The notes: generated by a model not told the origin, from the letters alone. DNA of 45,391 nucleotides from Mesorhizobium sp. M7A.F.Ca.US.006.01.1.1 (GCF_003997935.1 NZ_RZQL01000018.1:1-45391), one strand, 5' to 3'; positions 1-8,749 are shown, numbered from the stretch's first letter. Numbers and translations: made by a program.

Positions 1-36
1 CAAGGAGGAGGGGGACGCAGCGCCAAGGGAACAGCC

Positions 37-957
37 ATGACCTCCATCGCAGCAACCACCGCCCCGCCCCGCGCCCGCAAAGTCGCCGGCCGCCAACAAT
101 GGATCGGCCTGCTCTATGTCGCGCCGGCTGTTGCGCTGGTCGTCGTCTTCTTCCTGATCCCGCTCGGCATGACGGCGTGGATGTCGCTGCACAACTGGCC
201 GCTGATGGGCGAGCACAGTTATATCGGCCTCGGCAACTATATCGCCATCCTGCGCGACACCAGGTTCTGGAACGCGCTGCGCTTTACCGCCTACTACACC
301 GTGATCGTCACGATCGCGATCTTCGTGGTGGCGTTTCCGCTGGCGCTGTTCGTCGAACGGCCGCGGCCGCTGACCAATCTCTACCGGACCATGTTCTTCA
401 TGCCGGCGGTTGTCGGCTTCGCCTCGGCCAGCCTGCTCTGGTCATGGCTGCTGAACGTCGATTCCGGCCTGTTCAGCCCGGCCGCCTATGACCTTGGCCT
501 GATCGACAGGAAGTTCAACCTTTTGGCCACCTTCCAGCCGGCCTTCTGGTCGATCATCGCCATGGTCGTCTGGAAGGTCGCCGGCTTCACCATGATCATC
601 CTGATGGCCGGCCTGCAATCGATCCCGCAGGACCTGCAGGAAGCCGCCGTCATCGACGGCGCCGGCCCTTTCGCCAGGTTCCGGGCGATCACCTTGCCGC
701 TGATGCGCCGTACGCTGGCGCTGGCGCTGATCCTCTCCGTCGCCGGCTCGATCCTCGCCTTCGACCAGTTCTATATCATCCTGCGCGGCGGCCCGCGCAA
801 CCAGACGCTGACGGCGGTCTACTGGATTTTCAACCAGTCCTTCGTGTCGTTCAAGCTCGGCTATGGCGCGGCACTTTCCATGGTGCTGCTCGTCGTCCTG
901 GTGGCGCTCAGCCTCGTCCAACTTTGGCTGTTGCGCAAACCCGAGGGGCTCGACTGA
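37..957 (+). CDS. CUT1-type sugar ABC transporter permease (MalF-like)
   Basis: Inner-membrane permease of a carbohydrate importer, 306 aa. A hydrophobic first segment at about residues 25-48 is followed by several more, and the binding-protein-dependent permease EAA motif is visible as EAAVIDGAG followed by RFRAITLPL around residues 205-225; this loop contacts the ATPase. The start ATG follows an AAGGGAAC ribosome site. Its stop overlaps the ATG of the next permease by one base, so the two are translationally coupled and form the heterodimeric channel. The binding protein and ATPase are not visible and probably lie to the left, outside the window. The substrate is not shown by the sequence; the downstream GH127 enzyme suggests an arabinose-containing glycoside. 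Family assignment is firm, substrate is inference. Confidence 0.93.
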   Translation: MTSIAATTAPPRARKVAGRQQWIGLLYVAPAVALVVVFFLIPLGMTAWMSLHNWPLMGEHSYIGLGNYIAILRDTRFWNALRFTAYYTVIVTIAIFVVAFPLALFVERPRPLTNLYRTMFFMPAVVGFASASLLWSWLLNVDSGLFSPAAYDLGLIDRKFNLLATFQPAFWSIIAMVVWKVAGFTMIILMAGLQSIPQDLQEAAVIDGAGPFARFRAITLPLMRRTLALALILSVAGSILAFDQFYIILRGGPRNQTLTAVYWIFNQSFVSFKLGYGAALSMVLLVVLVALSLVQLWLLRKPEGLD

Positions 958-1814
958 TGGCGCAGGCCGCCTCCCGCAACCGCAAGCTCGCCGCCCGCAT
1001 CGCAGAGCATTCGACCGGCATCGTCGCCTCGGTGCTGTTTGCCGCGCCGATTGTTTGGGCGGTGCTGTCGGCGTTCAAGCCGGCGGCCGAAGCACGCCTG
1101 CCGCCGCTGCCGCCGTGGCCGACGTCGGGGTTCTCGCTGGAGAACTATGCCACGCTCAACAGCTTCGGCGACGGGCTGTGGGTCTCGGCGCAAAACAGCA
1201 TCTATGTCTCGGTGATGACGGTGGTTCTGTCGGTCGCCGTCAGCGTGCTGGCCGGCTACGGCTTTTCGCGGTTCCGGTTTCCGTTCAAGGACCTGTTCTT
1301 CATCCTCATCCTGTCGACGATCATGATCCCGTTCCAGTCGATCCTGACGCCCATCTTCCTGGTGCTGACCAAGCTCGGCCTGCACAACACGCTGACCGGG
1401 CTGGTCGGCGTCTATGTGACGCTGCAACTGCCGTTCTCGATCTTCATGATGCGCAACGCCTTCGACGCGGTGCCGCGCGAGATCGAGGAAGCCGCTCGCA
1501 TGGACGGCGCCGGCAATCTCACCATGCTTTGGAAAGTGATGCTGCCGCTGGTCTGGCCGGGCGTCGTCACCATCGCGCTGTTTGCCTTCCTCGGCGCCTG
1601 GAACGAATTCCTCGCCGCACTCGTGCTGATGACCGACCAGTCCAAATTCACGCTGCCGGTGATGATGACCGCACTGCAGTCGGGCCGCTTCGGCGCCATC
1701 GACTGGGGCGCGGTGCAGGCGGGCGTCACCGTGATGATGGTGCCGTGCCTCATCCTGTTCCTGGCGCTGCAGCGCTTCTACATCCGTGGCTTGATGGCCG
1801 GGGCCGTCAAATAG
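957..1814 (+). CDS. CUT1-type sugar ABC transporter permease (MalG-like)
   Basis: Second permease of the importer, 285 aa. I start it at the ATG at 957, which shares its A with the TGA of the upstream permease; an in-frame start further upstream would read into that gene. MalG-type features are the first membrane segment at about residues 22-38, the periplasmic loop, and the EAA motif (EEAARMDGAG, then WKVMLPLVWPG) at about residues 178-205. The C-terminus ends in the usual short RFYIRGLMAGAVK tail. The gene is 22 bp from the GH127 glycosidase, consistent with one transcript for transporter and hydrolase. Family certain; substrate unknown. Confidence 0.93.
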   Translation: MAQAASRNRKLAARIAEHSTGIVASVLFAAPIVWAVLSAFKPAAEARLPPLPPWPTSGFSLENYATLNSFGDGLWVSAQNSIYVSVMTVVLSVAVSVLAGYGFSRFRFPFKDLFFILILSTIMIPFQSILTPIFLVLTKLGLHNTLTGLVGVYVTLQLPFSIFMMRNAFDAVPREIEEAARMDGAGNLTMLWKVMLPLVWPGVVTIALFAFLGAWNEFLAALVLMTDQSKFTLPVMMTALQSGRFGAIDWGAVQAGVTVMMVPCLILFLALQRFYIRGLMAGAVK

Positions 1815-1836
1815 ACAGACCGAATGGAGTAAGTTC

Positions 1837-3816
1837 ATGACCGCATCGCCATCCGCAAAAACCGGAAACCCAAAGCTCGCCTTCCGCCCGTTGCCGGTGC
1901 CGCAGGTCGACGTGCACGGCTTCTGGGGCGACCGCGCCGACGCCGTAGCCACGCGCACCGCCGATATCCTCTACGAGCGCTGCGTCGAGGCCCGCATGCT
2001 GGAGCAGATCGATCCGGACCGGCCCTCGCCCGGCGTCGTCATCCCCTTCCACTCGCCCTCTCCCGACGAAGCCGACCGCCAGGGCGCGGAATTCACCGGA
2101 TCGACGGTGACCACGCAGATGTTCTGGGATTCCGATCTCGGCAAGACGATCGAGACCGCGGCCTATTCGCTCTACCGGCGCAAGAATCCCGAACTGGAGA
2201 AGAAGATCGATGCCGTCATCGACATGTATGGCAGGCTGCAGCAGGAGGACGGCTATCTCTCCAGCTGGTATCAGCGCATCCAGCCCGGCAAGCGCTGGAC
2301 CAATCTGCGCGACTGCCACGAGCTCTATTGCGCCGGCCACCTGATCGAGGGCGCGGTCGCCTACTACCAGGCGACGGGAAAACGCAAGCTGCTCGATATC
2401 ATGTGCCGCTATGCAGACCATATCGCGTCCGTGCTCGGTCCCGAGCCCGGCAAGAAGAAGGGCTATTGCGGCCATGAGGAGATCGAGCTGGCGCTGGTCA
2501 AGCTGGCACGGGTGACCGGCGAGCGCAAATACATGGAGCTGGCGAAATACTTCATCGACCAGCGCGGGCAGCAACCGCATTACTTCGACGAGGAGGCCCG
2601 CGCTCGCGGCGCCGACCCGAAGGCCTATCATTTCAAGACCTATGAATACAGCCAGTCGCACATCCCGGTGCGCGAACAGGACAAGGTCGTCGGCCATGCT
2701 GTCAGGGCGATGTACCTCTATTCCGGCATGGCCGACATCGCCACCGAATATGGCGACGATACGCTGCGAGCAGCACTCGACCTTCTGTGGGACGATCTCA
2801 CCACCAAGAGCCTCTACATCACCGGCGGACTGGGACCGTCGGCGCACAATGAGGGGTTCACCAGCGACTATGACCTGCCCAACGAGAGCGCCTATGCCGA
2901 GACCTGTGCGGCGGTCGGCCTGGTGTTCTGGGCCAGCCGCATGCTGGGCATGGGGCCGAACGCCCGCTACGCCGACATGATGGAACGCGCCCTCTACAAC
3001 GGTTCGATCTCGGGCCTGTCGCTCGACGGCTCGTTGTTCTTCTACGAGAACCCACTGGAAAGCCGGGGCAAGCACAACAGGTGGAAGTGGCACCGCTGCC
3101 CGTGCTGCCCGCCCAATATCGGACGCATGGTCGCCTCGATCGGCAGCTATTTCTACAGCCTGGCCGACGATGCGCTGGCCATCCACCTCTATGGCGACTC
3201 CACCGCACGTTTCGACATATCGGGCGTCCCGGTCATCCTGACGCAGACGAGCAGGTATCCCTGGGACGGCGCCGTCGAGATCACGCTCGAACCGCAGGCG
3301 CCGGTCGAATTCACCTTGCACCTGCGCATTCCCGCATGGAGCGCCAGTGCCGGACTGAAGGTAAACGGCGAAGCCATCAAGCTGGCTGAAATCACCAGCG
3401 ACGGCTACGCCGCGATCAAGCGGACATGGAAAAAGGGCGACAATGTCCGGCTAGATCTCGAAATGCCGATCGAGCGGCTCTATGCCAACCCGCAGGTGCG
3501 CCAGGATGCCGGCCGCGTCGCGCTGTCACGTGGCCCGCTGATCTATTGCGTCGAGGCATCAGACAATGAGAGCCAGCCGCATCGCCTGACGCTGCCGCGG
3601 ACGGCCACCATCGAAGCGCAGCACCGGCCGGAACTTCTCGGAGGCGTGGTGACGCTGTCGACCGCGGCACTTGCCGATGTCTCCGACGGCTGGCAGGACG
3701 GGCTCTACAGGCCCGAGCCGCCGGCCACCGCGCAGACGCGCCTGACCGCCATTCCCTATTTCGCCTGGGACAACCGCGAGCCCGGCGAGATGCTGGTATG
3801 GCTCAGGGACGGGTGA
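1837..3816 (+). CDS. GH127 family beta-L-arabinofuranosidase
   Basis: Glycoside hydrolase, 659 aa, with no signal peptide, so it acts in the cytoplasm after uptake. The GH127 site can be read residue by residue: Glu339 (in HNEGF), Glu355 and Cys357 (in AETCA) and the Cys423-Cys424 pair (in CPCCPPN) match Glu322, Glu338, Cys340, Cys417 and Cys418 of the characterised Bifidobacterium enzyme HypBA1, in which a zinc-bound cysteine is the nucleophile. The 16-residue spacing between the two glutamates is also conserved. An N-terminal alpha/alpha barrel is followed by a beta-rich C-terminal part. Ribosome site GGAG lies 8 bases before the ATG. Known members release arabinose from hydroxyproline-linked or other beta-arabinofuranosides, which fits plant cell-wall glycoprotein as the source; the exact substrate is inference. 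The 3' end overlaps the convergent ChaC-like gene by 14 bp. Confidence 0.92.
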   Translation: MTASPSAKTGNPKLAFRPLPVPQVDVHGFWGDRADAVATRTADILYERCVEARMLEQIDPDRPSPGVVIPFHSPSPDEADRQGAEFTGSTVTTQMFWDSDLGKTIETAAYSLYRRKNPELEKKIDAVIDMYGRLQQEDGYLSSWYQRIQPGKRWTNLRDCHELYCAGHLIEGAVAYYQATGKRKLLDIMCRYADHIASVLGPEPGKKKGYCGHEEIELALVKLARVTGERKYMELAKYFIDQRGQQPHYFDEEARARGADPKAYHFKTYEYSQSHIPVREQDKVVGHAVRAMYLYSGMADIATEYGDDTLRAALDLLWDDLTTKSLYITGGLGPSAHNEGFTSDYDLPNESAYAETCAAVGLVFWASRMLGMGPNARYADMMERALYNGSISGLSLDGSLFFYENPLESRGKHNRWKWHRCPCCPPNIGRMVASIGSYFYSLADDALAIHLYGDSTARFDISGVPVILTQTSRYPWDGAVEITLEPQAPVEFTLHLRIPAWSASAGLKVNGEAIKLAEITSDGYAAIKRTWKKGDNVRLDLEMPIERLYANPQVRQDAGRVALSRGPLIYCVEASDNESQPHRLTLPRTATIEAQHRPELLGGVVTLSTAALADVSDGWQDGLYRPEPPATAQTRLTAIPYFAWDNREPGEMLVWLRDG

Positions 3817-4540
3817 GGCGCGGCACCCTTCCGATCTCCTCGGCCACCAACGCTTGCAACGCCCACAGATTGCGGTCGCGGATGCCGCACGCATCCAGGT
3901 GGCGGATGGTCTCGAAAAGATATTGCGCGCCCGAGCCCCAATGTCCGACGGCGGTGGCCAGCGTCGCAGCGATCGCCTGCTTGTCGAGCTTGCCGGCATA
4001 ACGCGGATTGGCGGGATCGACGACGAAGCCGAGCGCGCGGCATGAGCCGCCTTCGGTCCTGACCTGCAGCCAGCGCGGCACGTTGACGGCGGGCAGGATG
4101 GTCATTTCGCGGCGCAGCAGCGCTTCGAGGTTAGCCGCCACCGGTTCCGCGATCTCGAACACCATACCCTGGCACTGGCCGCCGCGATCGAGCGCCATCA
4201 TCAAGCCGGGCTTTTCGACCGTGCCGCGAAAACGCTGCACCGTGAAGCAGAACGAACGATGCCAGCCGCTGGCCACCGCGCGTTCTCCGCCCCTCACCTC
4301 GCCGGCGGGCTTCCACAGCAGCGAGCCATAGGCAAATAGTTTCAGCGGCCCGGCCGGAGAGCCGGCCAGCACCTCGTCGCGGATACGCGCATAGTCGGCA
4401 TCGGTCATGTGAACCATGCCCGGCGTCGGCCCGGCATCCTCGACAGCACGCATGGTGCGGGCGATGAGGTCCTCGGTCAGCGCCATCGGCGCCTTGCGCG
4501 GCGGGGACGTGCGAGGTGCGGTGGAAATTGGCTTGTTCAT
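3803..4540 (-). CDS. ChaC-like gamma-glutamylcyclotransferase
   Basis: Cytosolic enzyme of 245 aa. The substrate-binding signature of the ChaC/GGCT fold, FAYGSLLWKP, lies at about residues 68-77, and VEKPGLMMAL is the usual following segment. ChaC proteins split the gamma-glutamyl group of glutathione to give 5-oxoproline and Cys-Gly. The N-terminal 65 residues precede the catalytic fold and are typical of bacterial members. GAGG lies 8 bases before the chosen ATG; a second ATG (MALTED) 18 codons in has no better site. It is convergent with GH127 and separated from the AraC gene behind it by about 116 bp, so it is probably transcribed alone. Class firm, physiological role inferred. Confidence 0.88.
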   Translation of the reverse strand: MNKPISTAPRTSPPRKAPMALTEDLIARTMRAVEDAGPTPGMVHMTDADYARIRDEVLAGSPAGPLKLFAYGSLLWKPAGEVRGGERAVASGWHRSFCFTVQRFRGTVEKPGLMMALDRGGQCQGMVFEIAEPVAANLEALLRREMTILPAVNVPRWLQVRTEGGSCRALGFVVDPANPRYAGKLDKQAIAATLATAVGHWGSGAQYLFETIRHLDACGIRDRNLWALQALVAEEIGRVPRLTRP

Positions 4541-4656
4541 GTTCGTGCCTCGGCCATCGTCGCCATGTTGCCCAGGGACCGGAGATTCTCAAGGCCGGCC
4601 CGACTCAAGACCTGAACGGTTGCGGCCAACCGCCTGAAAGGAATCGTAAGTATCAA

Positions 4657-5511
4657 CTAACGTCCCGGCGCAACACTCAGTTCGCTGCGCCGCCAGGCCG
4701 CCGGCGAGATGCCCACCGAACGCTTGAACTCGCGTCCGAAATGATAGACGTCGCAAAAGCCGCAGGCCTCGGCGACCTCGGCCAGCGGCTGGTCGCCCTG
4801 CACCAGCAGCGATTGCGCCTGCATCAGCCGCTCGCGCATCAGCCATTGGTGAGGGCTCGTGCGCAGATGTTTCTGGAACAGCCGCCTTATCTGCGAGGCG
4901 CCGAGGCCGGTGACGGTGGCAAGGTCCGGCGCCGTCCAGGCGGAACCGGGCGCGGCGCGCATGGCGTCGAGTGCTGCGGCAAGCGGCTTCGGCAGATCGT
5001 CATTGCCGGCACCGTTCACCGCACGGTCGACCAGCAGCAGGAATTCGGCGACCAGCTGGTTGAGGCGCAGGTCGAGCCCGGCATCGCGCCGCCGCAATGC
5101 CGCGAACAGCCGCTCGAACCACGGCGCCGGGCCGGTGCCTTCCGTGAACACGGTCCGCAATATCCCTTCGCCGAACAGTTTGCGCCGCAGGATGGCCGGA
5201 TCGGGTCCGTCGAGCCTGAACCAGAGCAGGGTCCAGGGATCGGCCGGATCGGCCGCGTGCACATGCGGCGCCTCGTTTGCCATCCACACCAGCTGGTTCG
5301 CGCGCACCTCCAGCCTTTGCCCCAGCGTCTCCACGAAACCCCGGCCGGACAGGCAATAGAGGATGTCCTGGCCGGGATAGACGGGCCGCTCGATGCGATA
5401 ATCGGACGCCGCGGCAACCTTGCCGGCGCGCAGCACGCTGAACGCCGTGCGCGTCCATCCGGCCGCCGGCACATAGTGGAAACTCTCGAAAACCGATGTC
5501 TTTCCTTGCAT
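4657..5511 (-). CDS. AraC family transcriptional regulator (cupin sensor + HTH)
   Basis: Regulator of 284 aa. The N-terminal half is a cupin-like sensor of the AraC ligand-binding type (GQDILYCLSGRGFVETLG, then NQLVWMANEAPHVH). The C-terminal ~100 residues hold two helix-turn-helix units ending in the signature GFCDVYHFGREFKRSVGISPAAWR region. I start it at the ATG at 5511 because a promoter (TGGACA, 17 bp, TATAAA) ends exactly seven bases before it, which would make the mRNA leaderless; an alternative ATG at 5547 lies upstream of that -10 box. It is divergent from the PhyH gene and the ribose-type operon, which it probably controls. Ligand unknown; an imported sugar or its derivative is the natural guess. 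Confidence 0.9.
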   Translation of the reverse strand: MQGKTSVFESFHYVPAAGWTRTAFSVLRAGKVAAASDYRIERPVYPGQDILYCLSGRGFVETLGQRLEVRANQLVWMANEAPHVHAADPADPWTLLWFRLDGPDPAILRRKLFGEGILRTVFTEGTGPAPWFERLFAALRRRDAGLDLRLNQLVAEFLLLVDRAVNGAGNDDLPKPLAAALDAMRAAPGSAWTAPDLATVTGLGASQIRRLFQKHLRTSPHQWLMRERLMQAQSLLVQGDQPLAEVAEACGFCDVYHFGREFKRSVGISPAAWRRSELSVAPGR

Positions 5512-5517
5512 GCGCGT

Positions 5518-5546
5518 TTTATACAAAGAGAGTGCCTTGCTGTCCA
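5518..5546 (-). promoter_or_regulatory. Promoter of the AraC gene, leaderless arrangement
   Basis: On the minus strand a -35 TGGACA (5546-5541) and a -10 TATAAA (5523-5518) are separated by exactly 17 bp. Seven bases after the -10 box comes the A of the ATG at 5511. Transcription would therefore start on the first base of the start codon. Seen directly as sequence; activity is inference. Confidence 0.55.
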
Positions 5547-5686
5547 TTTTGTTCGCTGCCAGGCGCCGCTATGGTCGTTCTCAAGAGGACGGGATCTCGG
5601 CAAGCAGTGGCCGGATCCCTCGAGTTTTGCGGGTCTCCAGGCGCTTTGCGCCAGTGGCGGCCCGATGGGACCAGGGAGGCAAGACG

Positions 5687-6451
5687 ATGTTGGCAATGAC
5701 CAAGCAGGAAACCGAGCTCTATGCCCGCGACGGGTACATTATCCGCAGGGGGCTGCTGAGCGTGGCGGAAGTGGAGGATTTCCGCGGCCATGCCCGCAAG
5801 CAGCTCGAGGCGGAAAACAAGAGCGGCGCCGTGATGGCCAAGGGCGACAAGGAGGGCAAGACCACCCTTCTGAAGATGTGGACCAAGGCCGAAGACGACA
5901 AGTACGGTCTTCTGGCCCGCGACGAGCGCATGGTCGATCTGGCCGAGGCAGCCGTTGGCAAGCCGATCTACCTCTACAGCCACAAGATGACGATGAAGCA
6001 GCCCAACGAGGGCGGCGCTTGGGAATGGCATCAGGATTTCGGCTACTGGTACAATTACGGCTGCCTGGCGCCGGAGATGATGAGCATCTATGTCGCGCTC
6101 GACAAGGCGACCCGCGAGAACGGCTGCCTGCAGGTGCTGAAAGGCACGCACAAGCTCGGCCGCCTCAACCATATCAGGGAGAACGACCAGACCAATGTCG
6201 AGCAGGAACATCTGGACGCGGCGCTGAAGCGCTTCGAGCACATCTATGTCGAGATGGAAGCCGGGGACGCCCTGATCTTCGACGGCAATCTGCTCCACCG
6301 CTCCGATGCCAACCGTTCGGACACCTATCGCTGGGGCTATATCTGCTCCTACAACGCCGTGGAGAACGCGCCCTTCAAGAAGGTGCGCGACTACGGAAAC
6401 TTCGACGAGATGCGCAAGGTGCCGGCCGGCTCTTTTCGCGAGGCGTCCTGA
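5687..6451 (+). CDS. PhyH-family (phytanoyl-CoA dioxygenase-like) Fe(II)/2-oxoglutarate oxygenase
   Basis: Non-haem iron oxygenase, 254 aa. The 2-His-1-Asp iron triad is visible: His115 and Asp117 in WHQDFG and His204 in LLHRSD. A following Arg in the NRSDTYRWG segment fits the 2-oxoglutarate-binding arginine of the PhyH family. The start ATG at 5687 has CAGGGAGG seven bases upstream, a much stronger site than any earlier in-frame start. It is divergent from an AraC regulator and 230 bp upstream of a ribose-type ABC operon on the same strand. Bacterial PhyH proteins hydroxylate many small molecules, and the name says nothing about phytanic acid here. It may modify the sugar or sugar-like compound handled by the operon; this is inference. 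Confidence 0.88.
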   Translation: MLAMTKQETELYARDGYIIRRGLLSVAEVEDFRGHARKQLEAENKSGAVMAKGDKEGKTTLLKMWTKAEDDKYGLLARDERMVDLAEAAVGKPIYLYSHKMTMKQPNEGGAWEWHQDFGYWYNYGCLAPEMMSIYVALDKATRENGCLQVLKGTHKLGRLNHIRENDQTNVEQEHLDAALKRFEHIYVEMEAGDALIFDGNLLHRSDANRSDTYRWGYICSYNAVENAPFKKVRDYGNFDEMRKVPAGSFREAS

Positions 6452-6493
6452 CGCTGCAAATACAGGGTATGGGCTGTGATGCCCGCACCCGGC

Positions 6494-6562
6494 CATGATC
6501 CGGCGAGCCGCAACGGCTTTTCGAAAAATCATGACCGAACAGGGAGATAAAGCCTGATCCTG
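6494..6562. repeat. Degenerate copy of a rhizobial palindromic mosaic repeat
   Basis: Lies between the PhyH gene and the CUT2 permease. Arms CATGAT (6494-6499) and ATCATG (6528-6533) enclose an inner GCCG-caa-CGGC stem, and the block is followed by GAGATAAAGCCTGATCCTGA. The layout (palindrome with a CTTTTCG-like right arm, then an AGAGATA-type tail) matches the copies near 42413 and 44660 but is more decayed. The family assignment comes from recognising this pattern in rhizobial genomes, not from a search. Confidence 0.55.
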
Positions 6563-6681
6563 AATCAGTTCGGGACAGGTCCTGAAGCAGCGGCCCGCGC
6601 ACGAGCTCGGCTCGGGTCGATGAAAACGGAGGGTGGCCACGCTGGTGAGGACCGGCGGGCCACGCGCAGGGAGGATACTAT

Positions 6682-7704
6682 ATGGCCGATGCGGTCAGGA
6701 CCGGCGCGCGCGCGCCAGCCACGGACCGATTCACGGTGGCGCGGCTGTTGCGGGCGCGCGAGGCGGGCGTGTTCATCGCGCTGCTCGTGCTGTGCCTGGT
6801 TTTGTCCTTCGCCACCGATGGATTCCTGACATCGCTGAACCTGCTCAATGTCGGGCGCCAGATCTCGTTGCTCGGGATCATGGCGGTCGGCATGACGTTC
6901 GTGCTGATCGCCGGCGAGGTCGACCTGTCGGTCGGCTCTACCTATGCGTTCTCAGGCCTCGCCACCGGTATGCTGATCATTGCCGGCTGGGCGCTGCTGC
7001 CGGCGATCGGAGTCGGCCTGATGACCGGCGTCGCCATTGGCCTCATCAATGGCGTGCTCTCCACCTATGGCCGCCTGCCCTCGCTGATCGCGACGCTGGG
7101 CATGCTATCCATCGTGCGTGGTGCCGCCCTCATCTTGACCAATGGCCAGCCGGTGACGGTCAACGCCCGCAACGGCGCACTGCCCGACGTGCTGCAGACC
7201 TTCTCTTTCATCGGCCAGGGCTATCTGTTCACCATCATCCCGATGCAGCTGGTGTTCTTCGTCATCGTCGCGGCGCTGGCCTGGATCGTGCTGTCCTTCT
7301 CCAATTTCGGCTTCCGCGTCTACGCCGTCGGCGGCAGCGCCAAGGCCGCGCGTGTCTCCGGCATCTCCGTCAACAAGGTCAAGATATCAGCCTTCATCCT
7401 GATGGGCGTGCTCGCCGCTCTCGCCGGCATTCTGGGCCTCGCCTTCCTGCCCTCTAGCCAGGCTGGGCGCACCGGGCTCGGCCTGGAGCTCGACGTCATC
7501 GCCGCCACCATCGTCGGCGGCGCCTCGCTGTCGGGCGGCGAAGGCACCATCCTCGGCACCATTCTGGGCGTGCTGATCATCGGCGTCATGCGCAACGGCC
7601 TGGTGCTGCTCGGCGTGTCGCCCTTCGTGCAGGAACTGATGATCGGCCTGGTCATCATCATCGCGGTCGGCATCGACAAATGGAGCACGCGCCGAACGGG
7701 TTAA
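6682..7704 (+). CDS. CUT2 (ribose-type) ABC transporter permease, RbsC-like
   Basis: Inner-membrane channel subunit of 340 aa with about eight to ten hydrophobic segments. The CUT2 hallmark GEVDLSVGSTYAFSG lies at about residues 76-90, and NGVLSTYGRLPSLIATLGM and the C-terminal IVGGASLSGGEGT loop are also typical. GGGAGGA lies just before the ATG at 6682. It is the first transporter gene of a C-B-A ordered operon followed by kinase, mutarotase and a PanB-like gene. Several CUT2 substrates are possible (ribose, allose, xylose, other polyols); the RbsD and RbsK homologues downstream favour ribose or a similar aldose. Confidence 0.93.
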   Translation: MADAVRTGARAPATDRFTVARLLRAREAGVFIALLVLCLVLSFATDGFLTSLNLLNVGRQISLLGIMAVGMTFVLIAGEVDLSVGSTYAFSGLATGMLIIAGWALLPAIGVGLMTGVAIGLINGVLSTYGRLPSLIATLGMLSIVRGAALILTNGQPVTVNARNGALPDVLQTFSFIGQGYLFTIIPMQLVFFVIVAALAWIVLSFSNFGFRVYAVGGSAKAARVSGISVNKVKISAFILMGVLAALAGILGLAFLPSSQAGRTGLGLELDVIAATIVGGASLSGGEGTILGTILGVLIIGVMRNGLVLLGVSPFVQELMIGLVIIIAVGIDKWSTRRTG

Positions 7705-7742
7705 TCGCAAAAACAGAAGCAACCAAAAAGGGAGGACTATCC

Positions 7743-8711
7743 ATGAACATCAGACACGTCATTCTCGCAGCCACGCTCGGTCTGTTTCCACTGTCGGCCC
7801 ACGCCGAATCCAAGCTCGCCGATTTCGCCCTGGCGCCGCGCATCAAGGCCAAGATCGATGCCGGGCAGCCGCTCGACATCTACGTTTCCTACCATGACGT
7901 CTCCAACGAATTCGCACCGTTCATGAAGGCTGGCGTCGAGCGCGCCGCCAAGGAGGACAAGGTCGGCGCCCAGTTCATCGGCCCGGTCGGCGCCGATGCC
8001 GACGGCCAGATCTCGGAGATCGAGACGCTGATGGGCAAGATGGACGGGCTGGCGATCTCCTCCGTCTCCACCGACGCGCTGGCGCCGGTGATCGACCGCG
8101 TCATCGCCGCCGGCATCCCGGTCGTCACCTTCAACACCGACAATCCGGAGAGCAAGCGCCTCGCCTTCGCCGGCCAGGACCTCGTCCAGTCCGGCCGCGA
8201 GGCCGGCAAGCTGATGGCCAAGGTGCTGGGCGGCAAGGGCAAGGTGATGATCACCACCATCGACGCCGCCGCACAGTGGTCGCTCGACCGCGAGAAGGGC
8301 GCGCGCGAGGCGCTGAAGGCCGAGTCCGGTATCGAGGTGGTCTCGACGCTCAACACCGGCACTGACCCGCAGAAGATCTATGCGGCGATCGAGAACGCCA
8401 TGCTCGCCAATCCGTCGATCACCGGCGTCCTGTCGCTCGAATGCTGCTCGACGCCGGCCGCCGGCACTTGGGTGGAACGCAACAAGGCCGCCGACAAGGT
8501 CAAGGTGGTCGGCTTCGACCTGCTCGACCAGACTGTGCAACTGGTCCAGGACGGCAATGTCGATGCCACGATCGACCAGGCGCCCGAAAAGCAGGGCTTT
8601 GCCGCGGTCGACCTGATCGTGCAGTTCCTCAGCGGCAAGCCGATCGACAATGTCGATACCGGCGTCGGCATCTACACCAAGGAAAACATCGCCGAGGTGG
8701 CCAAGAAGTAA
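7743..8711 (+). CDS. CUT2 sugar-binding periplasmic protein, RbsB-like
   Basis: 322 aa, with a clear Sec signal peptide (MNIRHVILAATLGLFPLSAHA, cleavage near AHA-ES). The mature part is a periplasmic-binding-protein type I fold: SYHDVSNEFAPFMKAGVERA at the N-terminus, the hinge-side GIPVVTFNTDNPES, and VKVVGFDLLD near the C-terminus. The start ATG at 7743 has GGGAGGA eight bases upstream and gives the signal peptide directly; earlier in-frame starts fall inside the permease gene. A hairpin follows the stop. It delivers the sugar to the RbsC-like permease. Confidence 0.93.
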   Translation: MNIRHVILAATLGLFPLSAHAESKLADFALAPRIKAKIDAGQPLDIYVSYHDVSNEFAPFMKAGVERAAKEDKVGAQFIGPVGADADGQISEIETLMGKMDGLAISSVSTDALAPVIDRVIAAGIPVVTFNTDNPESKRLAFAGQDLVQSGREAGKLMAKVLGGKGKVMITTIDAAAQWSLDREKGAREALKAESGIEVVSTLNTGTDPQKIYAAIENAMLANPSITGVLSLECCSTPAAGTWVERNKAADKVKVVGFDLLDQTVQLVQDGNVDATIDQAPEKQGFAAVDLIVQFLSGKPIDNVDTGVGIYTKENIAEVAKK

Positions 8712-8730
8712 CAAGCCAGCCCTGCGGGGG

Positions 8731-8749
8731 CGCCGGCTTTGGGCCGGCG
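8731..8749 (+). other. Intercistronic hairpin after the binding-protein gene
   Basis: CGCCGGC-TTTGG-GCCGGCG forms a perfect 7-bp GC stem with a 5-base loop and no T-run. It sits between the binding-protein stop and the ATPase start. Such hairpins downstream of binding-protein genes often protect the upstream mRNA so that binding protein is made in excess. The structure is seen; the function is inference. Confidence 0.5.

Noticed and set aside
861..3321. Long minus-strand open frames (365 and 504 codons) opposite the CUT1 permease and GH127 genes
   Set aside because: Arg/His/Gln/Asp-rich low-information translations without motifs, lying antisense to genes with clear family signatures; typical of GC-rich DNA.
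5512..5547. Longer N-terminus of the AraC regulator (start at 5547)
   Set aside because: It would place the -10 box inside the coding sequence and has no ribosome site.
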